From Moorena sp. SIO3I8 (GTDB taxonomy: Bacteria; Cyanobacteriota; Cyanobacteriia; Cyanobacteriales; Coleofasciculaceae): DNA of 38,893 nt. How positions within the stretch are numbered: the stretch's first letter is position 1; each line of letters starts with the position of its first letter. Location: NCBI RefSeq assembly GCF_010692325.1, contig NZ_JAAHHW010000063.1, positions 1 through 38,893 of the forward strand, written 5' to 3'. Positions 9,047 through 15,892 of this stretch are shown piece after piece. The notes below the pieces were generated by a model. It was not told the DNA's origin. It was given only the letters and a program-made list of their open reading frames with translations, and ran no database searches. The position numbers and the translations under genes were made by a program.

Positions 9047-9065
9047 CCGGCCTGAAAAGTATCGT

Positions 9066-9103
9066 CTTAACGAGCATCCCTTTTGAAGACGATGCTCGTT
9101 AAG
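9066..9103. repeat. perfect 13-bp hairpin between ndhO and mdh
   Basis: CTTAACGAGCATC (9066-9078) is the exact reverse complement of GATGCTCGTTAAG (9091-9103), with a 12-nt loop. It begins 19 bp after the ndhO stop and could terminate or stabilise its mRNA, though no T-run follows. Its right arm is part of a dispersed element (9091-9121, GATGCTC...CTACGCGAACGCA) that recurs inverted at 35607-35643. Confidence 0.7.
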
Positions 9104-9144
9104 AGCGGCTACGCGAACGCATTTCCACCCTACCCATTCCGATC

Positions 9145-10116
9145 ATGGTACCCTATCCCAACTCCCCAATTGCCTGCCACGACAACCGTGTATCCGTAAT
9201 CGGTGGTGGTAGAGTAGGGAGTACTCTTGTCCAACGGATTGCTGAGAAAAATCTGGCCGATGTCGTACTCCTGGATATTAAACCAGGTATGCCCCAAGGC
9301 ATTGCTCTCGATTTAATGGAGGCCAGGGGCATTGAAGGTCACGATTGCCAAATTATCGGAACTAATGACTATGCTGATACTGCTGGTTCCGATGTGGTGG
9401 TGATTACGGCAGGAAGTCCCCGGAAACCAGGCATGAGTCGGGATGACCTGCTACAGATCAATTCCAAAATTGTGGTGGAAGCGGCTAAAAATGCGATCGC
9501 AAAATCCCCAGATGCCATGTTAATCGTGGTCACCAATCCCCTCGATGTGATGACCTACCTAGCCTGGCAAGCTACTGACTTACCACCCCATCGCGTCATG
9601 GGCATGGCAGGGGTGTTGGATTCTACCCGATTCCGGACATTCATTGCCATGGAAAATGGTGTATCCGTTGCGGATGTCAATGCTGTAGTGCTCGGAGGCC
9701 ATGGGGACCTAATGGTGCCACTACCCCGCTACTCTACCGTTAGCGGTGTTCCCATCACGGAACTGATGACACCAGACCGGATAGAAGCCCTGATCGAACG
9801 GACTCGCCGAGGCGGAGCAGAAATTGTAGAACTGATGCGCACTGGCAGTGCTTATTTTGCTCCAGCATCATCTGCCTGTTTGATGGTAGAAGCAATATTA
9901 CACAACCAATCCCGCCAAATCACCGCAGCTGCCTACCTTCAGGGTGAATATGGTTTAAAAGATATTTTTATAGGGGTACCCACCCGATTGGGGTGTCGAG
10001 GTATCGAAAAAATTTTGGAATTAAAGTTGACAGATTATGAACTGTCCTCCCTCAAGATATCAGCTGAATCAGTTCGTGACAATATTAAGAAGGCACAAGA
10101 GATGCTGGGTCATTAA
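9145..10116 (+). CDS. mdh: malate dehydrogenase (LDH-like type)
   Basis: A 323-residue NAD-dependent enzyme interconverting malate and oxaloacetate. The Rossmann motif VIGGGRVGSTLV (18-29) is followed by Asp44, which favours NAD over NADP. The substrate loop RKPGMSRDD (93-101) carries Arg where lactate dehydrogenases have Gln, which is why I call it malate dehydrogenase. VTNPLDVMTY and the catalytic-His motif GGHGD (184-188, His186) are present. The first ~12 residues (MVPYPNSPIACH) are a short extension before the conserved start; a later start is possible but no better ATG exists. A G-rich repeat array begins immediately after the stop. Confidence 0.95.
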   Translation: MVPYPNSPIACHDNRVSVIGGGRVGSTLVQRIAEKNLADVVLLDIKPGMPQGIALDLMEARGIEGHDCQIIGTNDYADTAGSDVVVITAGSPRKPGMSRDDLLQINSKIVVEAAKNAIAKSPDAMLIVVTNPLDVMTYLAWQATDLPPHRVMGMAGVLDSTRFRTFIAMENGVSVADVNAVVLGGHGDLMVPLPRYSTVSGVPITELMTPDRIEALIERTRRGGAEIVELMRTGSAYFAPASSACLMVEAILHNQSRQITAAAYLQGEYGLKDIFIGVPTRLGCRGIEKILELKLTDYELSSLKISAESVRDNIKKAQEMLGH

Positions 10117-10245
10117 GAGAGTGTGGGGAGTGTGGGAAGTGTGGGAAGTGTGGGGAGATGGGGAGATGGGGAGATGGGGAGATGGGGAGATGGGGAGATG
10201 GGGAGATGGGGAGATGGGGAAGTGTGGGGAGCTTCGGGAGCTTGG
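10117..10245 (+). repeat. GTGTGGGAA and GGGGAGAT arrays after mdh
   Basis: GTGTGGGAA/GTGTGGGGA 9-mers lead into about eight GGGGAGAT 8-mers (10155-10219), then more TGTGGGGAG. The coding-strand sequence has eight or more consecutive G4 tracts spaced by AGAT, which fits the standard intramolecular G-quadruplex pattern. It lies in the mdh 3' untranslated region. Confidence 0.9.
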
Positions 10246-10249
10246 GGAG

Positions 10250-10712
10250 TTAGTCGAGTAACCAATTATCTGGATTGGTGATCATCTTGACTAATCCACT
10301 AAGAATTTGATTGTAATTTCCGTAGAGTTCTCTGACTTGTTCGACCGTGAGATACTGGCATTTCACCGCAAAGGTTAACCAAACTTGAGTCTCTGCTGCC
10401 TCTGCCTCACAATCATTCAGTTTAGCTACAAAAGCGGCTTTATATCTCCGTTTTATCCAAGCTTCTGCGAGATTAGCACAGACTGAGCGAGAGGAACGAC
10501 GAATTTGATCAGTTAGCGATGCAGCGCGGTCTTGGGGGTTTCCCCCACTCGCTATTGCATCAAGACAATGAATATTTTTCTTCAACTGGGAACTTTTTAG
10601 AATGTTCAAAAATTAGCATCGCTGTCTCAAATGCCAATTGATAAATAACCAAATCTTCATGAGTTCTAAAATACTTTTTACCTTTTTCGTTTTCTGCTCC
10701 TATCTTTCCCAT
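10250..10712 (-). pseudogene. four-helix-bundle protein (23S rRNA IVP family), broken by a 52-bp insertion
   Basis: The two halves of a four helix bundle protein lie in different frames. The upstream half, from the ATG at 10712, reads FRTHEDLVIYQLAFETAM and KKFPVEEKYSL, then hits a stop. The downstream half resumes TDQIRRSSRSVCANLAEAW and runs to DNWLLD. Removing bases 10514-10565 joins the halves in frame as ...KYSL-TDQIRR..., matching the family pattern also seen in the intact paralogue at 19479-19856. The insert is 52 bp, so it shifts the frame and brings a TGA. Proteins of this family are small, of uncertain function, and related to the Avd accessory protein of diversity-generating retroelements; no reverse transcriptase is near. 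Confidence 0.85.
10514..10565. mobile_element. 52-bp palindromic insertion element
   Basis: The inserted segment has outer arms GATGCA and TGCATC, inner GCG/CGC pairs and a central GGGGG-TTT-CCCCC hairpin. Its borders are inferred from the protein reading frame, so they could shift by a base or two. It looks like a small REP/MITE-type palindrome. I see no second copy in this window. Confidence 0.7.
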
Positions 10713-10749
10713 CTTCTTTAATTGCCATCGCTCTTCTCTTCTGTCCTCT

Positions 10750-10853
10750 CCATCTTCCCACACTCCCCTATCTGATGACCAGTAACTTCCCACCCCTCCC
10801 ACACTCCCCACCCTCCCCACACTTCCCACACTCCCCACCCTCCCCACACCCAG
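10750..10853. repeat. CACACTCCC / CCACCCTCC array upstream of the kinase gene
   Basis: C-rich 9-mers, the complement of the GTGTGGGAG units at 10117. They occupy the region between the four-helix-bundle pseudogene start and the kinase start, so the kinase promoter must be in or beside the array. Confidence 0.85.
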
Positions 10854-10884
10854 CGTTATAGATTATCAATTATTGGCGGCTATT

Positions 10885-12312
10885 ATGTCTAATACCTTAA
10901 AACCTGGAGCAATTATCAAAGACCGCTATACAATCTTAGGCGACTTAGGTCAAGGAACTTTTGGACGGACCTATCTCGCTGAAGATGCTAATCGCTACCA
11001 AGAGCGTTGTGTACTTAAAGAATTTGCTCCCCAACTTCAAAACAACTATGAGTTACAAAAAGCTCAAGAATTATTTGAGCGAGAAGCTGGGATGCTATAC
11101 CAGCTCAGACATAACCAAATTCCTTGTTTTCGAGAGTTACTTAGAACCAGTATTGGTCGTAAAAATTATCTCTTTTTAGTACAAGACTATGTCGAAGGGT
11201 TAACCTATCACCAGCTGTTAGTCCAGGGTCAAAAGTTTAGGGAAGCAGATGTGATTAAACTGCTCCAAGACATCTTGCCAGTTTTAGATTATATTCATTC
11301 TAAGCAGATCATTCATCGGGATATTTCTCCGGATAATCTGATTAAACGGAATTCTGACAATAAGCCAGTATTAATTGACTTTGGTTGTGTCAAAGAAATG
11401 GTAACCACTGCCATTGTCCAATCAACCGGACACGTGATTGGAACTCAAGTGGGCAAACGGGGTTACTCCCCAGATGAACAGTTACGATATGGTAAAGCTG
11501 ATGCCACTAGCGACCTTTACGCTTTAGCAGTAACTGCTTTAGTATTGCTAACCGGTAAACAGCCTCTAGACCTTTATGATAGTTATCACGCCACCTGGCT
11601 TTGGCAAGAGATAACTATTAGCCCCAGCTTCAAATCGGTCTTGGCTAAAATGCTGGCTAATCTTCCTAAAGAACGGTATCAGTCAGCCCAAGATGTCAGT
11701 GAAGCCCTAGAAACCGTAATTCCCCAGCCGGTAAGTAGCCAGCAGCCAACTAAGCTACCCAATAATCTACCAACTAAACAACCAAATAATCTACCAACTA
11801 AGCTACCAAATAAACAACCAAATACACTATTTACCCAGATTGCTACCTTAGTGGCTGCTCCTGGTCAAACCATTAAAACAACGTTCACTGCTGTGCTCAA
11901 TCGCAAACAGCAATCCACTAACCGTGAACTAAAGTTTTTTGGTCTTTCTATGTCCATTGCTTTATTAGTAGTGTTTGGAACGGTAGCAGTAGCTAGAGGA
12001 GGGTTTACTACACCAAAATTACCCAAGATATCCTGGAAATTGCCATCTATACCATCATTGCCTTCTCAATCATCTGTGAGTAACACAGAGCAGCAACGGC
12101 AAAAGCAAATCTATCAGCGTTGTCTAGATTTGAACATTGATCCAGGTACTTTTTATCAGAAAGTTGATCAATTTTTTTATAGTACATATCCACAATTAAA
12201 AGGAAAGACTCTTTCCGATAAACAAGAGGATGTTCAATTCCGGGCAGCTTGGTATCAAATTGCTGAGGATTTACTGGATAATTTGGAACAAGAGGCTTAT
12301 TTGAGTAATTAG
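10885..12312 (+). CDS. membrane-anchored serine/threonine protein kinase
   Basis: A 475-residue Hanks-type kinase from the ATG at 10885; an in-frame TTG at 10873 adds four residues. Numbering from the TTG: glycine loop LGQGTFGRTY (25-34), VAIK-type lysine in CVLKE (Lys49), catalytic HRDISPDN (148-155) and DFGCVKE (169-175), so it should be active. Short PTKLPNN-type repeats link the kinase (about 291-317) to one transmembrane helix (about 355-375). A C-terminal domain (about 410-479, RQKQIYQRCLDLNIDPGTFY) lies outside the membrane and may sense a signal. This N-in topology with an extracytoplasmic tail is common for cyanobacterial kinases. Substrates are unknown. Confidence 0.93.
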   Translation: MSNTLKPGAIIKDRYTILGDLGQGTFGRTYLAEDANRYQERCVLKEFAPQLQNNYELQKAQELFEREAGMLYQLRHNQIPCFRELLRTSIGRKNYLFLVQDYVEGLTYHQLLVQGQKFREADVIKLLQDILPVLDYIHSKQIIHRDISPDNLIKRNSDNKPVLIDFGCVKEMVTTAIVQSTGHVIGTQVGKRGYSPDEQLRYGKADATSDLYALAVTALVLLTGKQPLDLYDSYHATWLWQEITISPSFKSVLAKMLANLPKERYQSAQDVSEALETVIPQPVSSQQPTKLPNNLPTKQPNNLPTKLPNKQPNTLFTQIATLVAAPGQTIKTTFTAVLNRKQQSTNRELKFFGLSMSIALLVVFGTVAVARGGFTTPKLPKISWKLPSIPSLPSQSSVSNTEQQRQKQIYQRCLDLNIDPGTFYQKVDQFFYSTYPQLKGKTLSDKQEDVQFRAAWYQIAEDLLDNLEQEAYLSN

Positions 12313-12322
12313 AGTGAGATGT

Positions 12323-12508
12323 TTTGGGGAGAGGGTGGGTTGTGTGGGAAGTGTGGGGAGGGTGGGAGGAGTAAGTTAAGAGGGAGAAGAGGGTGTTGGA
12401 AAAGTATTGCATTGTCGCAATTTAAAGGAAAAACCGATGGGGGGTGTGGGATGAGTAAGTTAAGAGGGAGAAGAGGGTGTTGGAAAACTATTGCATTGTT
12501 ACAATTTA
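12323..12508 (+). repeat. GTGTGGGGA units and a 56-bp direct duplication
   Basis: After G-rich 9-mers, a 56-bp unit at 12369-12424 recurs at 12453-12508 with about four differences. The offset is 84 bp, a multiple of three, so an open frame passes through both copies (SKLRGRRGCWK twice). The frame is low-complexity, overlaps arrays and has no start signal, so I treat it as repeat DNA. Confidence 0.8.
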
Positions 12509-12661
12509 TTGATCTTGAGGTTGACCCCGACTATCCCTGACCAGGCTTAGGTGCAGCATTGATTTGTGCGATCGCAAACGAAATAACCTCCATGAGCCAG
12601 ACAGTTATGGGAGGGCTAGTAAAAGTTAGCTGAAATCTAGTAAAAACAGAAAGTTTTTGAG

Positions 12662-12682
12662 CTATCGTTAGAAATACGATAG
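12662..12682. promoter_or_regulatory. candidate operator of the toxin-antitoxin pair
   Basis: CTATCGT and ACGATAG form a perfect 7-bp inverted repeat around a 7-nt spacer, ending 16 bp before the ATG of the UPF0175 gene. Toxin-antitoxin operons are usually autorepressed by a DNA-binding antitoxin at such sites. Function here is inferred from position and symmetry only. Confidence 0.5.
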
Positions 12683-12698
12683 ATAAGGCAATTTGGCG

Positions 12699-12947
12699 AT
12701 GAGTATTGTTATTTCAGACACAATCCTAGAAGCATCCCAGCTTACCCCAAGTGAGTTTCGTCAGGAAATTGCATTACACTTGTTTCAAACAGGTCGCCTA
12801 ACACTGAACTATGCCAGCCGACTGGCTCACATGCAACCCAACGAGTTTCGCCAATTTCTCAAGCAGCGCAAAATTCCCCTTTACTACTACGATGTTGAAG
12901 ACTTTGAAATTGACTTGAAAAATTTGCGGGAGTTAGGACGGTTGTGA
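12699..12947 (+). CDS. UPF0175 family protein, probable antitoxin
   Basis: An 82-residue protein. The family signature is clear: TPSEFRQEIALHLFQTGRLT, then YASRLAHMQPNEFRQFL and IPLYYYDVEDFEIDL, a short helix-turn-helix-like DNA-binding region followed by a tail that likely contacts the toxin. I chose the ATG at 12699, with AAGG 10 nt upstream, over an in-frame TTG at 12693. The stop overlaps the GTG start of the next gene by 4 bp, the tight coupling usual for toxin-antitoxin pairs. A palindrome just upstream may be its operator. Confidence 0.85.
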   Translation: MSIVISDTILEASQLTPSEFRQEIALHLFQTGRLTLNYASRLAHMQPNEFRQFLKQRKIPLYYYDVEDFEIDLKNLRELGRL

Positions 12948-13438
12948 TTGTTATTAGCGATACATCAGCAATCACAAATTTGGCAGCCATTCAACACTTG
13001 CAGCTTCTGCCTCAACTCTATAATCAAGTCATTATTCCTGAAGCAGTCTATCGTGAACTTGCAGACATTGATCCTCCTGTTCCTGGCACTCTCGAAGTTC
13101 AATCTGCTTCCTGGCTTGAAGTCAGGCAAGTGCTTAACTATGAAGTAGTTGAACATCTTCAGAGTGAGGTGAGTTTAGATCCTGGAGAATCTGAGGCGAT
13201 TGCCCTTGCCCTAGAAATCAATGCTGACTTGCTATTAATTGATGAGCGTCGTGGTCGAGCAGAAGCCGATCGTCTGGGCTTAAGGATTACTGGATTGCTG
13301 GGTATTTTAGTTGAGGCGAAACACCAAAATCTCATCGTTGCTGTCAAGCCGTTGATGGATGCCTTAATTGCTACCTCAGAGTTTAGAGTGTCTCTAGCCT
13401 TATATAATCAGATTTTAGACATGGTGGATGAAATCTAG
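12944..13438 (+). CDS. DUF3368 / PIN-like toxin
   Basis: A 164-residue PIN-fold protein starting at a GTG that overlaps the preceding stop (GTGA). Acidic residues expected of a PIN RNase are present: Asp6 in ISDTSAI, Glu82/84 in DPGESEAIALA and Asp100 in LLLIDERRGRAEA. Families UPF0175 and DUF3368 are commonly encoded together as a type II system, so this is the probable toxic nuclease. The targets, likely RNA, are unknown. A terminator-like hairpin lies about 110 bp downstream. Confidence 0.87.
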   Translation: MIVISDTSAITNLAAIQHLQLLPQLYNQVIIPEAVYRELADIDPPVPGTLEVQSASWLEVRQVLNYEVVEHLQSEVSLDPGESEAIALALEINADLLLIDERRGRAEADRLGLRITGLLGILVEAKHQNLIVAVKPLMDALIATSEFRVSLALYNQILDMVDEI

Positions 13439-13550
13439 AGGGCAGGGCTGATTAATGCTGGTGGAAGTTATTAGACTTCGCAGCAGTTGTTAGGTATCCC
13501 AATCTAAATTATGAACAGCTTAACTATACCAATAAATCAATAAAAAAAAT

Positions 13551-13586
13551 TCGGTCAAGTTCTGGTTAACCCCAAGTCTTGACCGA
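13551..13586. terminator. terminator-like hairpin after the toxin gene
   Basis: TCGGTCAAG (13551-13559) pairs perfectly with CTTGACCGA (13578-13586). An A-run precedes it and TTTCTATTTT follows, so it could terminate transcription from either side. The rest of the 345-bp gap 13439-13783 shows no gene. Confidence 0.65.
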
Positions 13587-13746
13587 TTTCTATTTTGTAA
13601 GCTTCCACAAGTACAGCTGAGCTGCACTCAAATCTAAATCGCTACTGATAAACTATCGAATTAGTCAGCAACTACTCGAAAGTAACCACCTCCCAACTCA
13701 TCCTTCATCCTGATATATACCCCTCCACAAAACAACTTTAACCCTT

Positions 13747-13783
13747 GATAGTCGCCAGGGCGACGCCCTGGCAATTTACTATC
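13747..13783 (-). terminator. nested hairpin after the small unknown gene
   Basis: GCCAGGGC-GAC-GCCCTGGC (13754-13772) is a perfect 8-bp stem with a 3-nt loop, inside outer arms GATAGT and ACTATC (13747-13752, 13778-13783). It lies directly beyond the stop of the leftward gene that ends at 13784. No T-run is present, so it may be a dispersed hairpin used as a 3' end. Confidence 0.5.
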
Positions 13784-14017
13784 CTAGTCTAGGTATAAGT
13801 ATCGAATCAAAAAAGTCGTAACCTGACCAGATTTTCCGGTAGGCTCGAAAGCGCTCCACTCGTCGGGATAGGCGTATTTAAGGGAATAGATAGCATTAAT
13901 TGTTTTGCGAACTTGTTTAGGAGAACCGACCAAGATGTGCTTGACTTTTTTAGGTTTGCGACCTGGCTTTTCAGGGTTGGTATTTTCATCGGAGTTGGGT
14001 GGAAGGTTGTCATTCAT
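13784..14017 (-). CDS. small conserved-looking protein of unknown function
   Basis: A 77-residue protein I cannot assign. The N-terminal third is hydrophilic and rich in Pro, Asn and Lys (ends PGRKPKKVKHI). The rest (VGSPKQVRKTINAIYSLKYA, YPDEWSAFEPTGKSGQVTTF) looks like a compact folded domain. A Shine-Dalgarno-like AAGGAA lies about 9 nt upstream of the ATG and a strong hairpin follows the stop, which supports a real gene. It sits between a toxin-antitoxin pair and an Rpn-type nuclease, in accessory DNA. Confidence 0.6.
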   Translation of the reverse strand: MNDNLPPNSDENTNPEKPGRKPKKVKHILVGSPKQVRKTINAIYSLKYAYPDEWSAFEPTGKSGQVTTFLIRYLYLD

Positions 14018-14246
14018 CAGTAGTAATTCCTTAAAACTGCTTACATAATTAATATATACATAAATTAATTTACTGTCAAGGGATTTAGGAATTTTTTTTT
14101 ATTAATAAATTGAAAATGGCTATAATAATAAATAGGTCATAAATAATAGTAAATAACCAGTAATATATCTGATATTTTCTGTAGAGATGCTATAGCTTTT
14201 ATCATTTATTACTCCTGCTGCTAAGCTCCCTGCTCCCTTAGTTAAA

Positions 14247-14286
14247 ATACTATATATATTTTTTTGTTATAATAAGGTATAAAACC
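14247..14286 (+). promoter_or_regulatory. candidate promoter and ribosome site of the Rpn-type gene
   Basis: The gap 14018-14286 is very AT-rich. TATAAT at 14267-14272 gives a perfect -10 hexamer, and AAGG at 14273-14276 lies 10 nt before the ATG. The two are so close that the -10 box may instead be chance AT-richness, or the transcript may start near the ATG. Confidence 0.35.
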
Positions 14287-15189
14287 ATGAGATTCATCAG
14301 TCCTAAAACTGACTTTGCTTTCAAGAAAATATTTGGTTCAGATCAGAGTAAGGATATTCTAATTTCTTTCCTCAATGCTATGATATACTCTGGTAATTAC
14401 GTCATCCAGGATTTAGAAATTATTGATCCTTATAGCGCGGGGGATGTAGTAGATTTAAAAGACACTTATCTAGATGTTAAGGCAGTATTAGAGGATGGAA
14501 CAACTGTTATCATTGAGATGCAACTCTGGAATGTGGAAGGTTTCAAGAAGCGAGTGGTTTATAACTTGTGCAAAACCTATGGAAATCAACTGCAATTGGG
14601 ACAGGGATATTTCGATATAAATCCAGTCATTGCTTTAACTATCACGGATTTTAAGTTATTCCCTTCCAGCGATAAAGTAATTAGCTGTTTTTACTTTCAA
14701 GAGGAAGAAGACCACTTACCTTATCAGGAAAATGAATTAAAGCTGGTGTTTGTGGAACTTCCTAAATTTACTAAGCAACTGGAAGATTTAGAAAGTGTGA
14801 TAGATAAGTGGATATATTTTATCAAAGAAGCGCCAAACTTAGAAATTATTCCTGACAACTTCAGGGAAATCCCACAGCTGGAAAAAGCCTTAACCATAGC
14901 GAATCAAGCGGGGTTGAGTGTGTCAGAAGTGGAAAAACTCCGCAAACAGGAGATGGTTTTGGAAGACGCGCGAGGTGCATTGAGTTTCGCGAAAAGGCAA
15001 GGACGAGAAGAAGGGGAAAGAAATTTACTATTGCGACAGCTTGAGAGCCGCTTTGGCAAACTAACGATTAATGGCTTGGCATTAATCGAAGCCTTGACCA
15101 ACGAAGACCTAAACCGTTTATCAGAAGCCATCTGGGATTTTCAGACCAGTGAGGACTTACTCAACTGGCTGCAAGAGCACTCTAATTAA
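14287..15189 (+). CDS. Rpn family PD-(D/E)XK nuclease / putative transposase
   Basis: A 300-residue protein. MRFISPKTDFAFKKIFG at the N-terminus is the hallmark of the Rpn/PDDEXK_2 family (recombination-promoting nuclease). Asp63 in TYLDVKAVLEDG and Glu77-x-Gln79 in VIIEMQLW match the nuclease active site. The C-terminal part (LLLRQLESRFGKLT, then LNRLSEAIWDFQTSEDLLNWL) matches the DUF4351-type tail common in cyanobacterial members. These proteins cut DNA and promote RecA-independent recombination; they are numerous in large cyanobacterial genomes and not true transposases with inverted ends. No terminal repeats are obvious. Confidence 0.9.
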   Translation: MRFISPKTDFAFKKIFGSDQSKDILISFLNAMIYSGNYVIQDLEIIDPYSAGDVVDLKDTYLDVKAVLEDGTTVIIEMQLWNVEGFKKRVVYNLCKTYGNQLQLGQGYFDINPVIALTITDFKLFPSSDKVISCFYFQEEEDHLPYQENELKLVFVELPKFTKQLEDLESVIDKWIYFIKEAPNLEIIPDNFREIPQLEKALTIANQAGLSVSEVEKLRKQEMVLEDARGALSFAKRQGREEGERNLLLRQLESRFGKLTINGLALIEALTNEDLNRLSEAIWDFQTSEDLLNWLQEHSN

Positions 15190-15220
15190 AAGTCTAAATT
15201 TTTAATAAAATTAATCCGAT

Positions 15221-15281
15221 GGTGGGCAGTAGTTGATACCAATTAAAAAGCTGACAATCTCGAAGCTAAGCACTGCCCACC
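15221..15281. repeat. 10-bp inverted repeat of a dispersed element
   Basis: GGTGGGCAGT (15221-15230) pairs perfectly with ACTGCCCACC (15272-15281), with about 41 nt between. It begins 31 bp after the Rpn-type stop. The GTGGGC...GCCCAC ends look like a small non-coding mobile or terminator-like repeat. Confidence 0.5.
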
Positions 15282-15344
15282 CTACATCAAATGCTGCTAT
15301 TGACTAAAATAGACTTAATGTCTAGTATTTTTACCTAAAAAGTG

Positions 15345-15593
15345 ATGAAAAACCTTGGAGCATCTGAGGCAAAAAACCGTTTTGGTGAACTGTTGGATTT
15401 AGCTCGAAGAGAGCCAGTAAAAATTACTAAAAAAGGGCGTAATGTTGCTGTTGTTATTTCTATAGAAGAATTTGAAAGGTTCTTAGAATTAGAAGACGAA
15501 CTTATAGCTATTAAAGCTAAACAAGCACAACAAGAAGGGTTTATTGGGCTGTCAGAAAGTGAGCAGCTTTTGGAGGATATTATGAATGCTTAG
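15345..15593 (+). CDS. Phd/YefM-type antitoxin, no adjacent toxin
   Basis: An 82-residue protein from the ATG at 15345; a GTG directly before it is also possible. GASEAKNRFGELLDLARREP followed by VKITKKGRNVAVVISIEEFE is the Phd/YefM DNA-binding fold. The C-terminal tail (EGFIGLSESEQLLEDIMN) is the usual toxin-binding region. The toxin gene normally follows within a few bases, but here the next 300 bp are GGGAGCA and ATTCCCG repeats. It is therefore an orphan antitoxin or the survivor of a deleted pair. Confidence 0.85.
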   Translation: MKNLGASEAKNRFGELLDLARREPVKITKKGRNVAVVISIEEFERFLELEDELIAIKAKQAQQEGFIGLSESEQLLEDIMNA

Positions 15594-15604
15594 GCTTAAA
15601 GGGA

Positions 15605-15850
15605 GGAGGGAGCAGGGAGCAGGGAGCAGGGAGCAGGCAGAAGAAAATTGAAATTGAAGGTACTTCATCACGTATGATAAACGCGCTAAGTTACCAAGTT
15701 CAAGAAGAAATTATAGAAATATTACTGATTGCTACCCCACCGCAGCACTCAAACGCGATTGACCTACGGTCACGCTACGCGAACGCACTCCCGATTCCCT
15801 ACTCCCCACTCCCGATTCCCGACTCCCCACTCCCGACTCCCCACTCCCGG
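15605..15850. repeat. GGGAGCA array and ATTCCCG/ACTCCCC array upstream of crtQ
   Basis: GGGAGCA heptamers at 15605-15637 and GATTCCC/CACTCCC/GACTCCC heptamers at 15787-15850 flank a short open stretch (from ATGATAAACGCG at 15674). ACGCTACGCGAACGCA at 15772-15787 matches the core of the dispersed element at 9091 and 35607. The open stretch runs into the array and I do not call it a gene. Confidence 0.85.
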
Positions 15851-15892
15851 AATATATTAAAATATGTAAAGAAACTGAAAGGATAAGGGAGA

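Noticed and set aside
10250-10712. Diversity-generating retroelement next to the Avd-like four-helix-bundle genes
   Set aside because: No reverse transcriptase, template or variable repeat is present near either copy.
12319-12540. 73-codon frame after the kinase gene
   Set aside because: It crosses G-rich arrays and a direct duplication, with no ribosome site or known family; kept only as a low-interest repeat observation.
15674-15886. 70-codon frame between the Phd-like gene and crtQ
   Set aside because: The second half is translated heptamers; the first ~25 codons match nothing I know and are too short to support a toxin remnant.
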